NCBI GenBank assembly: GCA_900107365.1
Contig: FNPS01000012.1
Location: 61,153 to 125,152, forward strand
Direction of reading: 5' to 3'
Length of the DNA stretch: 64,000 nucleotides
Origin: Flavobacterium aquidurense
GTDB lineage: Bacteria; Bacteroidota; Bacteroidia; Flavobacteriales; Flavobacteriaceae
In this document: positions 8,879 through 16,960 of the stretch, in pieces
How positions within the stretch are numbered: the stretch's first letter is position 1
How the letters are laid out: each line of letters opens with the position of its first letter
The notes under the pieces: model-generated
Seen by the model: only the letters and a program-made list of their open reading frames with translations
What the model was told of the DNA's origin: nothing
Database searches by the model: none
Program-made: the position numbers and the translations under genes

Positions 8879-9142
8879 ATGAATAGAGATGATACTGAAA
8901 GATTTGGTCGCGATGAACCGAACTTTCAAGATGAAAATCAATATGATGATCAGGATATAAACCGACAATTTAATGATCCTGCAAACGATATTGATGATGA
9001 AGAGGAAGATGATAACGACGACTACAGCGACGTTGATGATGACGATTTAGAAAAAGATGGTGATCTCGATGATGATGATGAAGACGATAACAGACCTGGT
9101 GATCTTTATAAAGATGTTGACTTGTCTTTACTAGAAAAATAA
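8879..9142 (+). CDS. Small very acidic Asp-rich protein
   Basis: An 87-residue, hydrophilic protein whose middle is mostly Asp and Glu (for example DDEEEDDNDD), ending GDLYKDVDLSLLEK. There is no signal peptide or membrane segment. The C-terminal DLYK resembles DDLYKN in the protein at 35608, so the two are probably related. Such hydrophilin-like proteins are often induced by osmotic or desiccation stress in soil bacteria; here that is inference. It follows the basic protein gene by 18 bases and is closed by a terminator. Confidence 0.65.
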   Translation: MNRDDTERFGRDEPNFQDENQYDDQDINRQFNDPANDIDDEEEDDNDDYSDVDDDDLEKDGDLDDDDEDDNRPGDLYKDVDLSLLEK

Positions 9143-9205
9143 ATCAAGACCTTGAAAAAGTTGGTCCAATACATCATCAAAGGAAATTTTAAACTCAAAA
9201 ATTTA

Positions 9206-9236
9206 AAACCGCTTACTACTCTAAGCGGTTTTTTTA
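9206..9236 (+). terminator. Terminator after the Asp-rich protein gene
   Basis: AAACCGCTTA (9207-9216) and TAAGCGGTTT (9222-9231) form a perfect stem followed by T-rich sequence. Confidence 0.8.
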
Positions 9237-9279
9237 TTTCCATTCCTTACAAATTTACTTTATATGGGGCAGACAAACT

Positions 9280-9350
9280 AAACAACTGATAATAATACAA
9301 TTACAAATTAAAAACGTATAAAATTTTTCTCTTTTTTGATGATAGATTTG
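9280..9350 (+). promoter_or_regulatory. 34-bp conserved element plus -7 box, shared with 35377-35447
   Basis: Bases 9280-9313 match 35377-35410 at 31 of 34 positions (core CTGATAAT-ATACAATTACAAA). A perfect TAGATTTG box starts exactly 30 bases after the element (9343), as does the TAAATTTG box at 35440. The -33 site is not TTG in this copy. The fixed distance suggests an activator or alternative sigma-factor site for this small acidic protein regulon. Confidence 0.65.
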
Positions 9351-9377
9351 TAATTATTAACTATAAAATTAATTATT

Positions 9378-9686
9378 ATGAATACTTTCAACCACAGAAG
9401 CAGCAGATCAGATAATGAAGCCATTAATTCTGAAACAATGGAGAATAAAGATCCGGCAATTAATCAGCATCAAAATAATTACGAGAACAGGGAGCCGTAT
9501 AACAATGATGTTTCAGACGGACAAAACTTAGATGATAATGATGATATTAATCTTCAAAAAAACAGCAACAGAACAATCGATGCTGAAAGAGATTTAAGCA
9601 ATCACAACGATCCGGATCGAAGAACTTTAGATGAGTACAGTGCCAATAAAGCAGAACCGGATGACAATGATGGAGAGGAAGAATAA
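9378..9686 (+). CDS. Small acidic Asn/Asp-rich protein
   Basis: A 102-residue, hydrophilic protein beginning MNTFNHRSSRSDNEAINSE and ending DDNDGEEE, rich in Asn, Asp and Glu, with no Cys and no hydrophobic segment. It is likely disordered and cytoplasmic. Its promoter region shares a 34-bp element with that of the acidic protein at 35608, which puts both under the same control. A stress-protective (hydrophilin-like) role is plausible but not shown. The gene stands alone and ends at a strong bidirectional terminator facing katG. Confidence 0.65.
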   Translation: MNTFNHRSSRSDNEAINSETMENKDPAINQHQNNYENREPYNNDVSDGQNLDDNDDINLQKNSNRTIDAERDLSNHNDPDRRTLDEYSANKAEPDDNDGEEE

Positions 9687-9709
9687 ATCTTTTAAGTTCA
9701 ATCTTTTAG

Positions 9710-9750
9710 AAAACCAAAAGGCGTCGATTTCTCGACGCCTTTTGGTTTTT
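9710..9750. terminator. Strong bidirectional terminator between the acidic gene and katG
   Basis: An 18-bp perfect stem (9710-9727 with 9732-9749, loop TTTC) with A-run and T-run ends. It can stop transcription arriving from both convergent genes. Confidence 0.9.
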
Positions 9751-9769
9751 ATAGTTCTGCAAATTGGTA

Positions 9770-12043
9770 TTAAGCAAGATCAAATCGATCCAGATTCATA
9801 ACTTTATTCCATGTTGCAACAAAGTCTTTTACAAATTTTTCCTGTGCATCGCTACTAGCGTACACTTCGGCAAGCGCTCTCAATTCTGCATTAGATCCAA
9901 AAACAAGATCAGCACGTGTACCAATCCATTTTGGCTGACCTGTCGAACGATCGTTTCCTGTATAAAGTTCCTTGTCGTTAGAAACAGATTGCCACTGTGT
10001 ATTCATATCAAGCAAGTTTACAAAGAAATCATTCGTAAGTTGTCCCGGGCGATTTGTAAATACTCCATTTTTAGAACCATCTGCATTGATATCCAAAACG
10101 CGTAATCCTCCCAGAAGCACAGTCAATTGTGGTGCTGTAAGCGTTAACAAATGCGCTTTATCAATAAGTAATTCCTCCGTTGCAACAGACGATCTTGTGC
10201 TGCGGTAATTACGGAAACCATCGGTTTTTGGCTCTAAGTATCCAACAGATTCAACATCAGTTTGCTCTGCAGAGGCATCCATACGACCTGGCGTAAAAGG
10301 TACAGTAACAGCACTACCTGCAGCTGCTGCCGCTTTCTCTACTCCTGCAGATCCTGCCAAAACGATTAAATCAGCCAATGAAACTTTTTTTCCACCACCT
10401 TGCGCAGCATTAAATTCTGCCTGAATATTTTCTAATTTATCTAAAACACTTTTAAGCTGAGCCGGATTATTTACAGTCCAATCTTTTTGCGGAGCCAATC
10501 TTATACGTGCGCCATTAGCACCACCACGTTTATCAGATCCTCTAAAAGTAGATGCCGAAGCCCAGGCTGTTCCAACTAATTGAGAAATAGATAATCCTGA
10601 ATTCAGAATTTTTCCTTTTAATTGCTCAATATCATTTTCATTTATTAGTTCATGATTTACTGCCGGAATAGGATCTTGCCACAACAATTCTTCCTGCGGA
10701 ACATCTGCTCCTAAATAACGTGTAAGAGGTCCCATATCACGGTGTGTCAATTTAAACCAGGCACGCGAAAATGCATCGGCAAACTGATCCGGATTTTCAA
10801 GAAAACGACGTGATATTTTCTCGTACTCAGGATCTAAGCGTAATGACAAATCGGTTGTAAGCATCGTTGGTAAATGCTTTTTAGCACTATCAAAAGCATC
10901 CGGAATAATGGGTTCAGCATTTTTTGCTACCCATTGGTGGGCACCAGCCGGGCTTTTAGAAAGTTCCCATTCAAAACCAAATAAGTTTTCAAAAAAGTTA
11001 TTACTCCATTGTGTTGGTGTTGTGGTCCAGATCACTTCCAATCCACTTGTAATGGCATCTGCACCTGTACCAGAACCAAAACTATTTTTCCATCCAAAAC
11101 CTTGTGCTTCTAAACCAGCTGCTTCCGGTTCTTCGGCAACGTGATCAGAAGAAGCAGCTCCGTGTGTTTTTCCAAATGTATGGCCACCTGCAATTAACGC
11201 TACCGTTTCTTCATCATTCATCGCCATACGGCCAAAAGTATCTCTGATGTCTTTAGCGGCAGCAATTGGATCAGGATTACCGTCTGGTCCTTCCGGGTTT
11301 ACATATATAAGTCCCATTTGTACGGCTGCAAGTGGTTTTTCTAAATTTCTTGAATGAATATGGCCATCAGGATCATCATCTGAGGAAACAACGCCATGAT
11401 CTTTCGGCACACCTTCAGAACCATCTTTATAACGTTCATCTCCACCCAACCAAGTCGTTTCAGAACCCCAGTAAACGGCTTCGTCCGGTTCCCAAACATC
11501 GGCTCTTCCTCCGGCAAAACCAAAAGTTTTAAAGCCCATAGATTCTAAAGCGATATTTCCTGTAAGGATCATCAAATCGGCCCAGGAAATCTTTCTTCCG
11601 TATTTTTGTTTAATTGGCCATAGCAATCTTCTTGCTTTGTCAAGACTTACGTTATCTGGCCAGCTGTTAAGCGGAGCAAAACGTTGTTGTCCTGCACCTG
11701 CCCCACCGCGACCATCTTCTACTCTGTAAGTTCCTGCACTATGCCATGCCATTCTTATGAATAAACCTCCATAATGACCAAAATCAGCCGGCCACCATTC
11801 TTGCGAGTCAGTCATAAGTGCGTGTAAATCTTTTTTTAATGCTTCAAGATCAAGGCTTTTAAAAGCTTCTGCATAATTGAAATTTTCTCCCATCGGATCT
11901 GATAATGAGGAATTTTGTCGCAGAATATTTACCTTTAATTGTTTGGGCCACCAGTCACTATTTTTTGTGCCTGTAGCTGCTACTTTGTCCATACTCCCAT
12001 TGTGAAAAGGGCATTTGCTAATGTCATTTGATTGGTTGTCCAT
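9770..12043 (-). CDS. katG: Catalase-peroxidase
   Basis: This bifunctional haem enzyme removes hydrogen peroxide as catalase and peroxidase. The 757-residue length is normal for the family. The active-site block MAWHSAGTYRVEDGRGGAG holds the distal Trp and His. The partner Tyr (LIYVNPEGP) and Met (RMAMNDEET) of the Met-Tyr-Trp adduct, the proximal His (GGHTFGKTHG) and the C-terminal duplicated domain are all present. I chose the ATG at 12043, which gives MDNQSNDISKCPFHNGSM, the usual KatG N-terminus; an in-frame ATG 14 codons upstream gives an unusual Lys/Ile-rich extension. No signal peptide is present, so it is cytoplasmic. The gene is monocistronic, with two direct AATTTACGA copies (12084-12092, 12100-12108) upstream that could be a regulator site. 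Confidence 0.97.
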   Translation of the reverse strand: MDNQSNDISKCPFHNGSMDKVAATGTKNSDWWPKQLKVNILRQNSSLSDPMGENFNYAEAFKSLDLEALKKDLHALMTDSQEWWPADFGHYGGLFIRMAWHSAGTYRVEDGRGGAGAGQQRFAPLNSWPDNVSLDKARRLLWPIKQKYGRKISWADLMILTGNIALESMGFKTFGFAGGRADVWEPDEAVYWGSETTWLGGDERYKDGSEGVPKDHGVVSSDDDPDGHIHSRNLEKPLAAVQMGLIYVNPEGPDGNPDPIAAAKDIRDTFGRMAMNDEETVALIAGGHTFGKTHGAASSDHVAEEPEAAGLEAQGFGWKNSFGSGTGADAITSGLEVIWTTTPTQWSNNFFENLFGFEWELSKSPAGAHQWVAKNAEPIIPDAFDSAKKHLPTMLTTDLSLRLDPEYEKISRRFLENPDQFADAFSRAWFKLTHRDMGPLTRYLGADVPQEELLWQDPIPAVNHELINENDIEQLKGKILNSGLSISQLVGTAWASASTFRGSDKRGGANGARIRLAPQKDWTVNNPAQLKSVLDKLENIQAEFNAAQGGGKKVSLADLIVLAGSAGVEKAAAAAGSAVTVPFTPGRMDASAEQTDVESVGYLEPKTDGFRNYRSTRSSVATEELLIDKAHLLTLTAPQLTVLLGGLRVLDINADGSKNGVFTNRPGQLTNDFFVNLLDMNTQWQSVSNDKELYTGNDRSTGQPKWIGTRADLVFGSNAELRALAEVYASSDAQEKFVKDFVATWNKVMNLDRFDLA

Positions 12044-12397
12044 AACTACAATTTTATTTTTTTTGATTTTTGAATTAGTAATCAATTTACGATCAGACTA
12101 ATTTACGAACTAAATAAAAAGGTTGTACGTTAAAAGAATATTATATTAATGTACATTGATAGAAAAAATCTATTGAAGACCATTTTACTGAAGCGTTTTT
12201 CTTTCGATAAGCAATAGCAAAATTTTAAAAAAGGGAGAGGAAAAAGAAATTTAATGCCCTCGCATAACTGCAGAAGGACTTTATGACTTCTATAAAAAAG
12301 AAAAAGAAGATTTCAAATCAATTGAAACCTTCTTCCTTAACACTTAAATAAAAACTAATTTGGAAGTATTTTTTAAGAAGTGGATACTTTTATAATC
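12044..12397. other. Gene-free stretch upstream of katG
   Basis: Apart from the AATTTACGA direct repeat next to the katG start and the minus-strand terminator at 12296-12335, I see no gene here. It should contain the katG promoter, but no convincing TAnnTTTG box was found on the minus strand. Confidence 0.4.
12296..12335 (-). terminator. Terminator of the NADP-binding protein gene
   Basis: On the minus strand AAGAAGGTTTCAA pairs with TTGAAATCTTCTT (one G-U pair) and is followed by a T-rich run. It lies about 60 bases after the stop at 12398. Confidence 0.6.
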
Positions 12398-12946
12398 TTA
12401 GCATTGCCCCGCAACACATAAATCGTCAAGATCACAAGCTGATAAGTTTAATGTTTTTAAAAAACTTTTTACCTTATTTTTTGCTTGTTGATTTCTGCCC
12501 GTATAGAATATTTCGTTTCCACTCTGACTTTGACATTTAGATACAATAACTCCTGGTTCTAATACGTGAAAAACTTTAATTATATGTGCGTTCGGTAACA
12601 GTGAAGTAATAATTTCACTTGAAGATTTTACCTCTGCGATTGGCGACAAAAGACTGGCGATATTAAAAAAAGGATTATTGGTATGCAATATTATTTTATC
12701 AGACATATCAGGTAATCCTTCAAGGAAATCCGTAATTTCTTCCCGGGGAATAAACAATACAATAATCTTGGCTTTTACTGCTTTATCTTTAGTAACTAAT
12801 TTTACCTTATCTCCCATTTTTTCAACAACAGGTCTTAAACTTTCAATGCAACGGCTGTTGCTTAATAATACCTCATGCCCTGATTTTGCGGCTCTGTTTG
12901 CAATATCCAAAGTCATATTGCAGGCTCCTATTATCCCTACTTTCAT
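12398..12946 (-). CDS. NADP-binding F420-oxidoreductase-like protein
   Basis: The 182-residue protein has a Rossmann start MKVGIIGACNMTLDIANRAA, followed by GHEVLLSNSR, the pattern by which this family binds NADP phosphate. It fits the F420H2:NADP oxidoreductase-like family (also called NADP oxidoreductase coenzyme F420-dependent), members of which in Bacteroidota are unlikely to use F420 itself. The nucleotide loop reads GACNMT in place of the more common GxGxMG, so affinity may differ. It is about 20-30 residues shorter than usual and ends in CDLDDLCVAGQC, a Cys-rich tail I do not recognise. It is divergent from the sensor kinase at 13137. Confidence 0.65.
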   Translation of the reverse strand: MKVGIIGACNMTLDIANRAAKSGHEVLLSNSRCIESLRPVVEKMGDKVKLVTKDKAVKAKIIVLFIPREEITDFLEGLPDMSDKIILHTNNPFFNIASLLSPIAEVKSSSEIITSLLPNAHIIKVFHVLEPGVIVSKCQSQSGNEIFYTGRNQQAKNKVKSFLKTLNLSACDLDDLCVAGQC

Positions 12947-13058
12947 AATCTCTCGTTTTTTTAATCTTATTTTTTAATGCAAAATTGTAAGACTACGGTT
13001 TTAAACAAATATAGCCGCATCTGACATTTTGAGCTTATGAGAGCGTGTGCCGATAAAC

Positions 13059-13072
13059 CTACAACGTTGTAG
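13059..13072. promoter_or_regulatory. Perfect 14-bp palindrome between divergent genes
   Basis: CTACAACGTTGTAG is a perfect palindrome 31 bases before the -7 box at 13103. Position and symmetry suit a dimeric regulator, possibly the LuxR-type partner of the kinase. Not verified. Confidence 0.45.
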
Positions 13073-13102
13073 ATTTAAAACTACAAATCAAAAATTATGT
13101 AT

Positions 13103-13110
13103 TATGTTTG
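13103..13110 (+). promoter_or_regulatory. -7 element of the sensor kinase gene
   Basis: TATGTTTG fits TAnnTTTG. No TTG is present at the expected distance. Transcription from about 13117 would exclude the upstream ATG codons and supports a start at 13137. Confidence 0.45.
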
Positions 13111-13136
13111 TTAAGTTTGTGAATAAAATTAGCCCG

Positions 13137-16100
13137 ATGTCAAAAATGAGGTTTTTTACATCTTTGCGTTATTGCTACCTTTTACTATTGCTAACTACAG
13201 TGAAAGGAGTTTGCCAAAAAAACTATATTGCCAGATGGTACACCGCTGACAATAATGAATTACCGCAAAGTAGTATAAAAGCAATTGTGCAGGATAAATA
13301 CAATTTTATCTGGATGACGACAGAAAATGGTCTGGTTCGTTATGACGGACAATCTTTTCTTGTTTATAATTCGGCTACCACAAACATACAACAGGGTCGT
13401 TTTACTGAAATTTTAGGAAACATACAAAAAGACAGTTTGTACTGTTATAATGACAAAAAAACTGAGCTGGTCCTTATAAGCGGTCGTAAAATAAAGCTTG
13501 TCAAAAAAGAAGCTTATCCTTTTTACAAAATCATCCGAAATGAAAAACGCTATTATAGTCATGATGGGATTCCGTCAAATAATACAATAAATCCTCACGA
13601 TCCCTATTATATTAAACTATCAAACGGAAATCTTTTTTTTATCGACAGTAAACAAGTAGAATTGTGCGATTCAAAAATGAAAACCATTTACAAAATAGCC
13701 TATAAAAGTGAGAATGTTTTTAACTTTTTTACTATAAATAATGTACTTTTTTATCTGAATTCTGATGGCACTTATGATTGTTTTACTAACGATGGAAAGT
13801 CGGTCAACAAACTAAATTCAGCCCTATTTAAGACAAAATATAAACTGTATTGGAACATTACGTCTAAACAGGTTTTTCTTTATTCACAAAATAAAATATA
13901 CCTCTTAACAGCTGATAAAAACCAATTAGCAATACAACCAATTGTTGAGTTTAAAAATTTTGAGAAAAGCAATATTATTTCGCTTTTTTATGATCTAAAA
14001 AATCAAAAGCTCTATTTAGGAAGTTATACCAATGGATTATGTGTAATTTCTTTTCCTGATTTTAAAACTGTTAAAAAAGATCCTCTCAAGGCAGCAGAAG
14101 TTTATTATGCAGGATTGCCACTGTCTGACAGTACTATTGTTACCGCCGAAGGGTATATAGTAAATAATAAAAGAGTTATTGATAGTCTTCCTTTTGTGAA
14201 AACTGTTTATCTCAATGATCATCTAAGCATCGAAAAAGACGATTACAAGAATTTATGGATTATTAGCCTATTAAGCGTTCAGTGTTATCTTAAAGAATCT
14301 GGATATAAAAAATATATCAATTATAACTTTGAACAGGCTCCAAAAACGCTTTTTAAAGATAAAAGCAATACGATCTGGGTGAGTATGGAAAGTAATGAAT
14401 TTCATAAAGCAAAACTTTATTATATAAAAAATGGTGTTGTGACTCTTGTGTCAATCTTAAAAGAAAACATCAATTACATTAGTCAATTTGATTATAATAC
14501 CCTTCTCTTAGGAACTGATAAAGGCTTATTTACCTATAAAATAGATTCTAAAAAATTCTTTTTCATTAAGAATTCTGAAAAACTAAACATCCGTAGTATT
14601 TTTATTGATAGTGAAAGAAAAGTATGGCTTACCACTTATGAAAAAGGTTTTTTCTTATTCGCAAATAACACCTTACACGCCTTTCCAAAGGACGAAGAAA
14701 ATTACCTTAATTCATCACATTGCATAGTCGAAGACAAAAAAGGTTTTTTCTGGATTCCCACAAACAAAGGACTTTTTCAAGTATCCAGAAAAGCATTATT
14801 AAAATACAACAAAAATAAAACAGGCGCAATCTATTATCATCAATACAATAAAAAAGATGGTTTTTTAACGAATGAATTTAATGGCGGATGCCAGCCAAAC
14901 AGCAATTATCTTAAAAACAATGAGGTTGTTTTTCCGTCTATGAATGGTTTTGTTTTTTTTAATCCTGATAAAATAACACCTCTACTTCCAGGAAAAGATT
15001 TTTTTATTGACAAAGTAATTGTAGATCAAACTGTCATTTCTCCAAAAGATACCATCGTACTAAAAAACAACTTTCAAAGGGTAAAGTTCTTAATTGACTA
15101 CCCTTATTACGGTACTGCAGAAAATATAAATATCGAAGCAAAACTGGATATAGCGAGCGATACACGTTGGGAGAAAATTAGAGGTGAGAAATCAATTTCC
15201 TTTACAACCCTGCCTCCCGGAAAATATGTACTTATTTTAAGAAGCTTATCTGGCTTTGATGGAAACTATGCCTATAAAAAATTTACGATAATAGTACCCG
15301 CCCAATTTCATCAAACATTCTGGTTTACTATTCTTTGTTATCTATTAGCAATGCTATTTTTACTTTTTATCTGGTATCTCCGTTTGTATTATATAAAGCT
15401 AAAAAATGTGCGTCTTAAAGAAGTTATTGATAAAAAAACTAAAAAACTGGCAAAAACTGTCAACAAACTAAAAACCACAGAAAAAAATCTAAAACAGGAA
15501 ATCAAACAGCAAGAGACTTTAGTAAAAAGTATAAGCCATGATATCAAAAGCCCTTTAAAATTTCTAACTGCTTCTCTAAGTTACTTGTCTGATAATGCAA
15601 ACATTCAGCAAGACGAAAAATTAAAACGACAAATAGAAACGATACAACTATCATCAGATCAGTTATATGAATATGTTGAAAACCTAATAAAATATTCGAC
15701 CATATTTTTAGAAGGGAAAAAACTTGAAGACAAAAGTTATTCTTTGTATGATTTAATTGAAGAAAAGATTTTGATTTTTGAAAAAATTGCAAAATCAGAA
15801 AACACAATCATAATCAATAAAGTTCCGAAAGATTTTTTAATTAAAACAAACAATAAAGCACTGTCTATTATCATTCATAATCTATTGGATAACGCTATAA
15901 AAAATACAACTAATGGGCAAATAGAATTGCAATGCGCAACAAAAGACAATAAGTTATCCTTAACCGTTATGGATGATGGAAAAGGTATGAGTCGGGAACT
16001 AATTGACTATTATCTTGATTTTTATAAAAATCCTATTGTGAAAAATTATCATCTGGGACTTCATATGATCATTGAACTTCTTCTTATTATCAAAGGAAAA

Positions 16101-16163
16101 ATTAATATTTCGAGCTCGCTGAATGAAGGGACGATTATTGAAATTATAGTTGATTTTGCCTAA
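13137..16163 (+). CDS. Sensor histidine kinase with beta-propeller and Y_Y_Y sensor region
   Basis: About 1008 residues. A signal peptide (RFFTSLRYCYLLLLLTTVKG) leads a periplasmic two-component-propeller region with repeats such as KYNFIWMTTENGLVRYDG and KSNTIWVSMESNEF. Next come a Y_Y_Y-like domain, one membrane segment near residues 727-750, a coiled coil, a HisKA box SISHDIKSPLKF with phospho-acceptor His801, and an ATPase domain with LLDNAIKNT and DDGKGM. The layout resembles Bacteroides hybrid two-component sensors but has no fused receiver or AraC domain. The partner is probably the LuxR-type regulator encoded convergently, whose stop overlaps this one by three to four bases. The ligand is unknown. 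The start was chosen after the -7 box. Confidence 0.85.
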   Translation: MSKMRFFTSLRYCYLLLLLTTVKGVCQKNYIARWYTADNNELPQSSIKAIVQDKYNFIWMTTENGLVRYDGQSFLVYNSATTNIQQGRFTEILGNIQKDSLYCYNDKKTELVLISGRKIKLVKKEAYPFYKIIRNEKRYYSHDGIPSNNTINPHDPYYIKLSNGNLFFIDSKQVELCDSKMKTIYKIAYKSENVFNFFTINNVLFYLNSDGTYDCFTNDGKSVNKLNSALFKTKYKLYWNITSKQVFLYSQNKIYLLTADKNQLAIQPIVEFKNFEKSNIISLFYDLKNQKLYLGSYTNGLCVISFPDFKTVKKDPLKAAEVYYAGLPLSDSTIVTAEGYIVNNKRVIDSLPFVKTVYLNDHLSIEKDDYKNLWIISLLSVQCYLKESGYKKYINYNFEQAPKTLFKDKSNTIWVSMESNEFHKAKLYYIKNGVVTLVSILKENINYISQFDYNTLLLGTDKGLFTYKIDSKKFFFIKNSEKLNIRSIFIDSERKVWLTTYEKGFFLFANNTLHAFPKDEENYLNSSHCIVEDKKGFFWIPTNKGLFQVSRKALLKYNKNKTGAIYYHQYNKKDGFLTNEFNGGCQPNSNYLKNNEVVFPSMNGFVFFNPDKITPLLPGKDFFIDKVIVDQTVISPKDTIVLKNNFQRVKFLIDYPYYGTAENINIEAKLDIASDTRWEKIRGEKSISFTTLPPGKYVLILRSLSGFDGNYAYKKFTIIVPAQFHQTFWFTILCYLLAMLFLLFIWYLRLYYIKLKNVRLKEVIDKKTKKLAKTVNKLKTTEKNLKQEIKQQETLVKSISHDIKSPLKFLTASLSYLSDNANIQQDEKLKRQIETIQLSSDQLYEYVENLIKYSTIFLEGKKLEDKSYSLYDLIEEKILIFEKIAKSENTIIINKVPKDFLIKTNNKALSIIIHNLLDNAIKNTTNGQIELQCATKDNKLSLTVMDDGKGMSRELIDYYLDFYKNPIVKNYHLGLHMIIELLLIIKGKINISSSLNEGTIIEIIVDFA

Positions 16164-16789
16164 TAGTCAAAAGTTTTATAGACGTTGATCAATTCGACCA
16201 AATTGTGAATTTTAAGTTTCTCAAATACTCTGGCTTTATAGGTACTTACAGTAGACATATGAATATCCAGCATGTTTGAGATTTCAAGATTGCCATTTCC
16301 ATTTATTAATAATTGTGCGATTTGAAGTTCTCTTTTAGACAAAACTTCCAATGGATTTATAGTCTTTTTACTCGTTTTTTCAGCGACCAATTTAGTAACC
16401 AATTCAGCAGAAATATAGCTCGAAGATTCAAAAATAGAATTAATAGCAAACATCATTTTTTCTTCACTGGAGAGTTTGTTCAGGTATCCGTTAGCACCAG
16501 CAGAAATGTACTTTAAAGCATATTGCTCTTCCTCATGGGCTGAGAAAACAAGAATCTTAACAGCAGGTTGAATTGCTCTCAAATCGGTAATCATCTCCGT
16601 GCTTTTACCACCTGGGATATTGATATCCAGAATAACCAAATCAAAAGAATCTTCTCTTAATGATGCCGTTGCCTCAAAGAAATTTTCGGCATTTGAGATT
16701 TTTACATCTTCAATTTGTTTTTCTAAAACCATGGCAACCCCATTTCGAACAACTAAATGATCGTCAACTATTAAAATTTTTTTTGTCAT
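16160..16789 (-). CDS. LuxR/NarL-type response regulator
   Basis: A 209-residue, two-domain regulator. The receiver begins MTKKILIVDDHLVVRNGVAM with phospho-acceptor Asp55 (LVILDINIPGG), and Lys is conserved in NGYLNKLS. The C-terminal LuxR helix-turn-helix reads LSKRELQIAQLL ... MSTVSTYKARVFEKLKI. The ATG at 16789 starts directly before the receiver; an upstream ATG adds six residues. It is convergent with the sensor kinase at 13137 and the two stop codons overlap, so the pair likely works together although it is not an operon. Target genes are unknown; the palindrome at 13059 is one candidate site. Confidence 0.85.
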   Translation of the reverse strand: MTKKILIVDDHLVVRNGVAMVLEKQIEDVKISNAENFFEATASLREDSFDLVILDINIPGGKSTEMITDLRAIQPAVKILVFSAHEEEQYALKYISAGANGYLNKLSSEEKMMFAINSIFESSSYISAELVTKLVAEKTSKKTINPLEVLSKRELQIAQLLINGNGNLEISNMLDIHMSTVSTYKARVFEKLKIHNLVELINVYKTFDY

Positions 16790-16876
16790 AATTAATTTGC
16801 TTCCCACAAAAATAATTTATTTAGTTATGCAAAAGGTTAAATGTTTTAACTTTAAAATTTGAAATTCCAAATCCCA

Positions 16877-16960
16877 ACTTTTTACTTCTCACTTTTTACT
16901 TCTCAATTTTTACTTCTCAATTTTTACTTCTCACTTTTTACTTCTCACTTTTTACTTCTC
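16877..16960. repeat. Six tandem copies of a 14-bp unit
   Basis: The unit A(C/A)TTTTTACTTCTC is repeated six times without gaps, in three sequence runs (two AC, two AA, two AC types). It is itself a doubled, altered heptamer. The stop codon of the GH43 gene (16945-16947) lies inside the last copy, so copy-number change could alter sequence just after the gene. Confidence 0.9.

Noticed and set aside
12044..12085. Upstream start for KatG at 12085
   Set aside because: It adds 14 residues rich in Lys and Ile that are not found in KatG proteins; the ATG at 12043 gives the normal N-terminus.
13047..13136. Earlier start of the sensor kinase at 13047
   Set aside because: It lies upstream of the -7 box and would put 30 extra residues in front of the signal peptide.
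16877..16960. CRISPR array or phage attachment site
   Set aside because: The 14-bp units follow one another without spacers, so this is a minisatellite.
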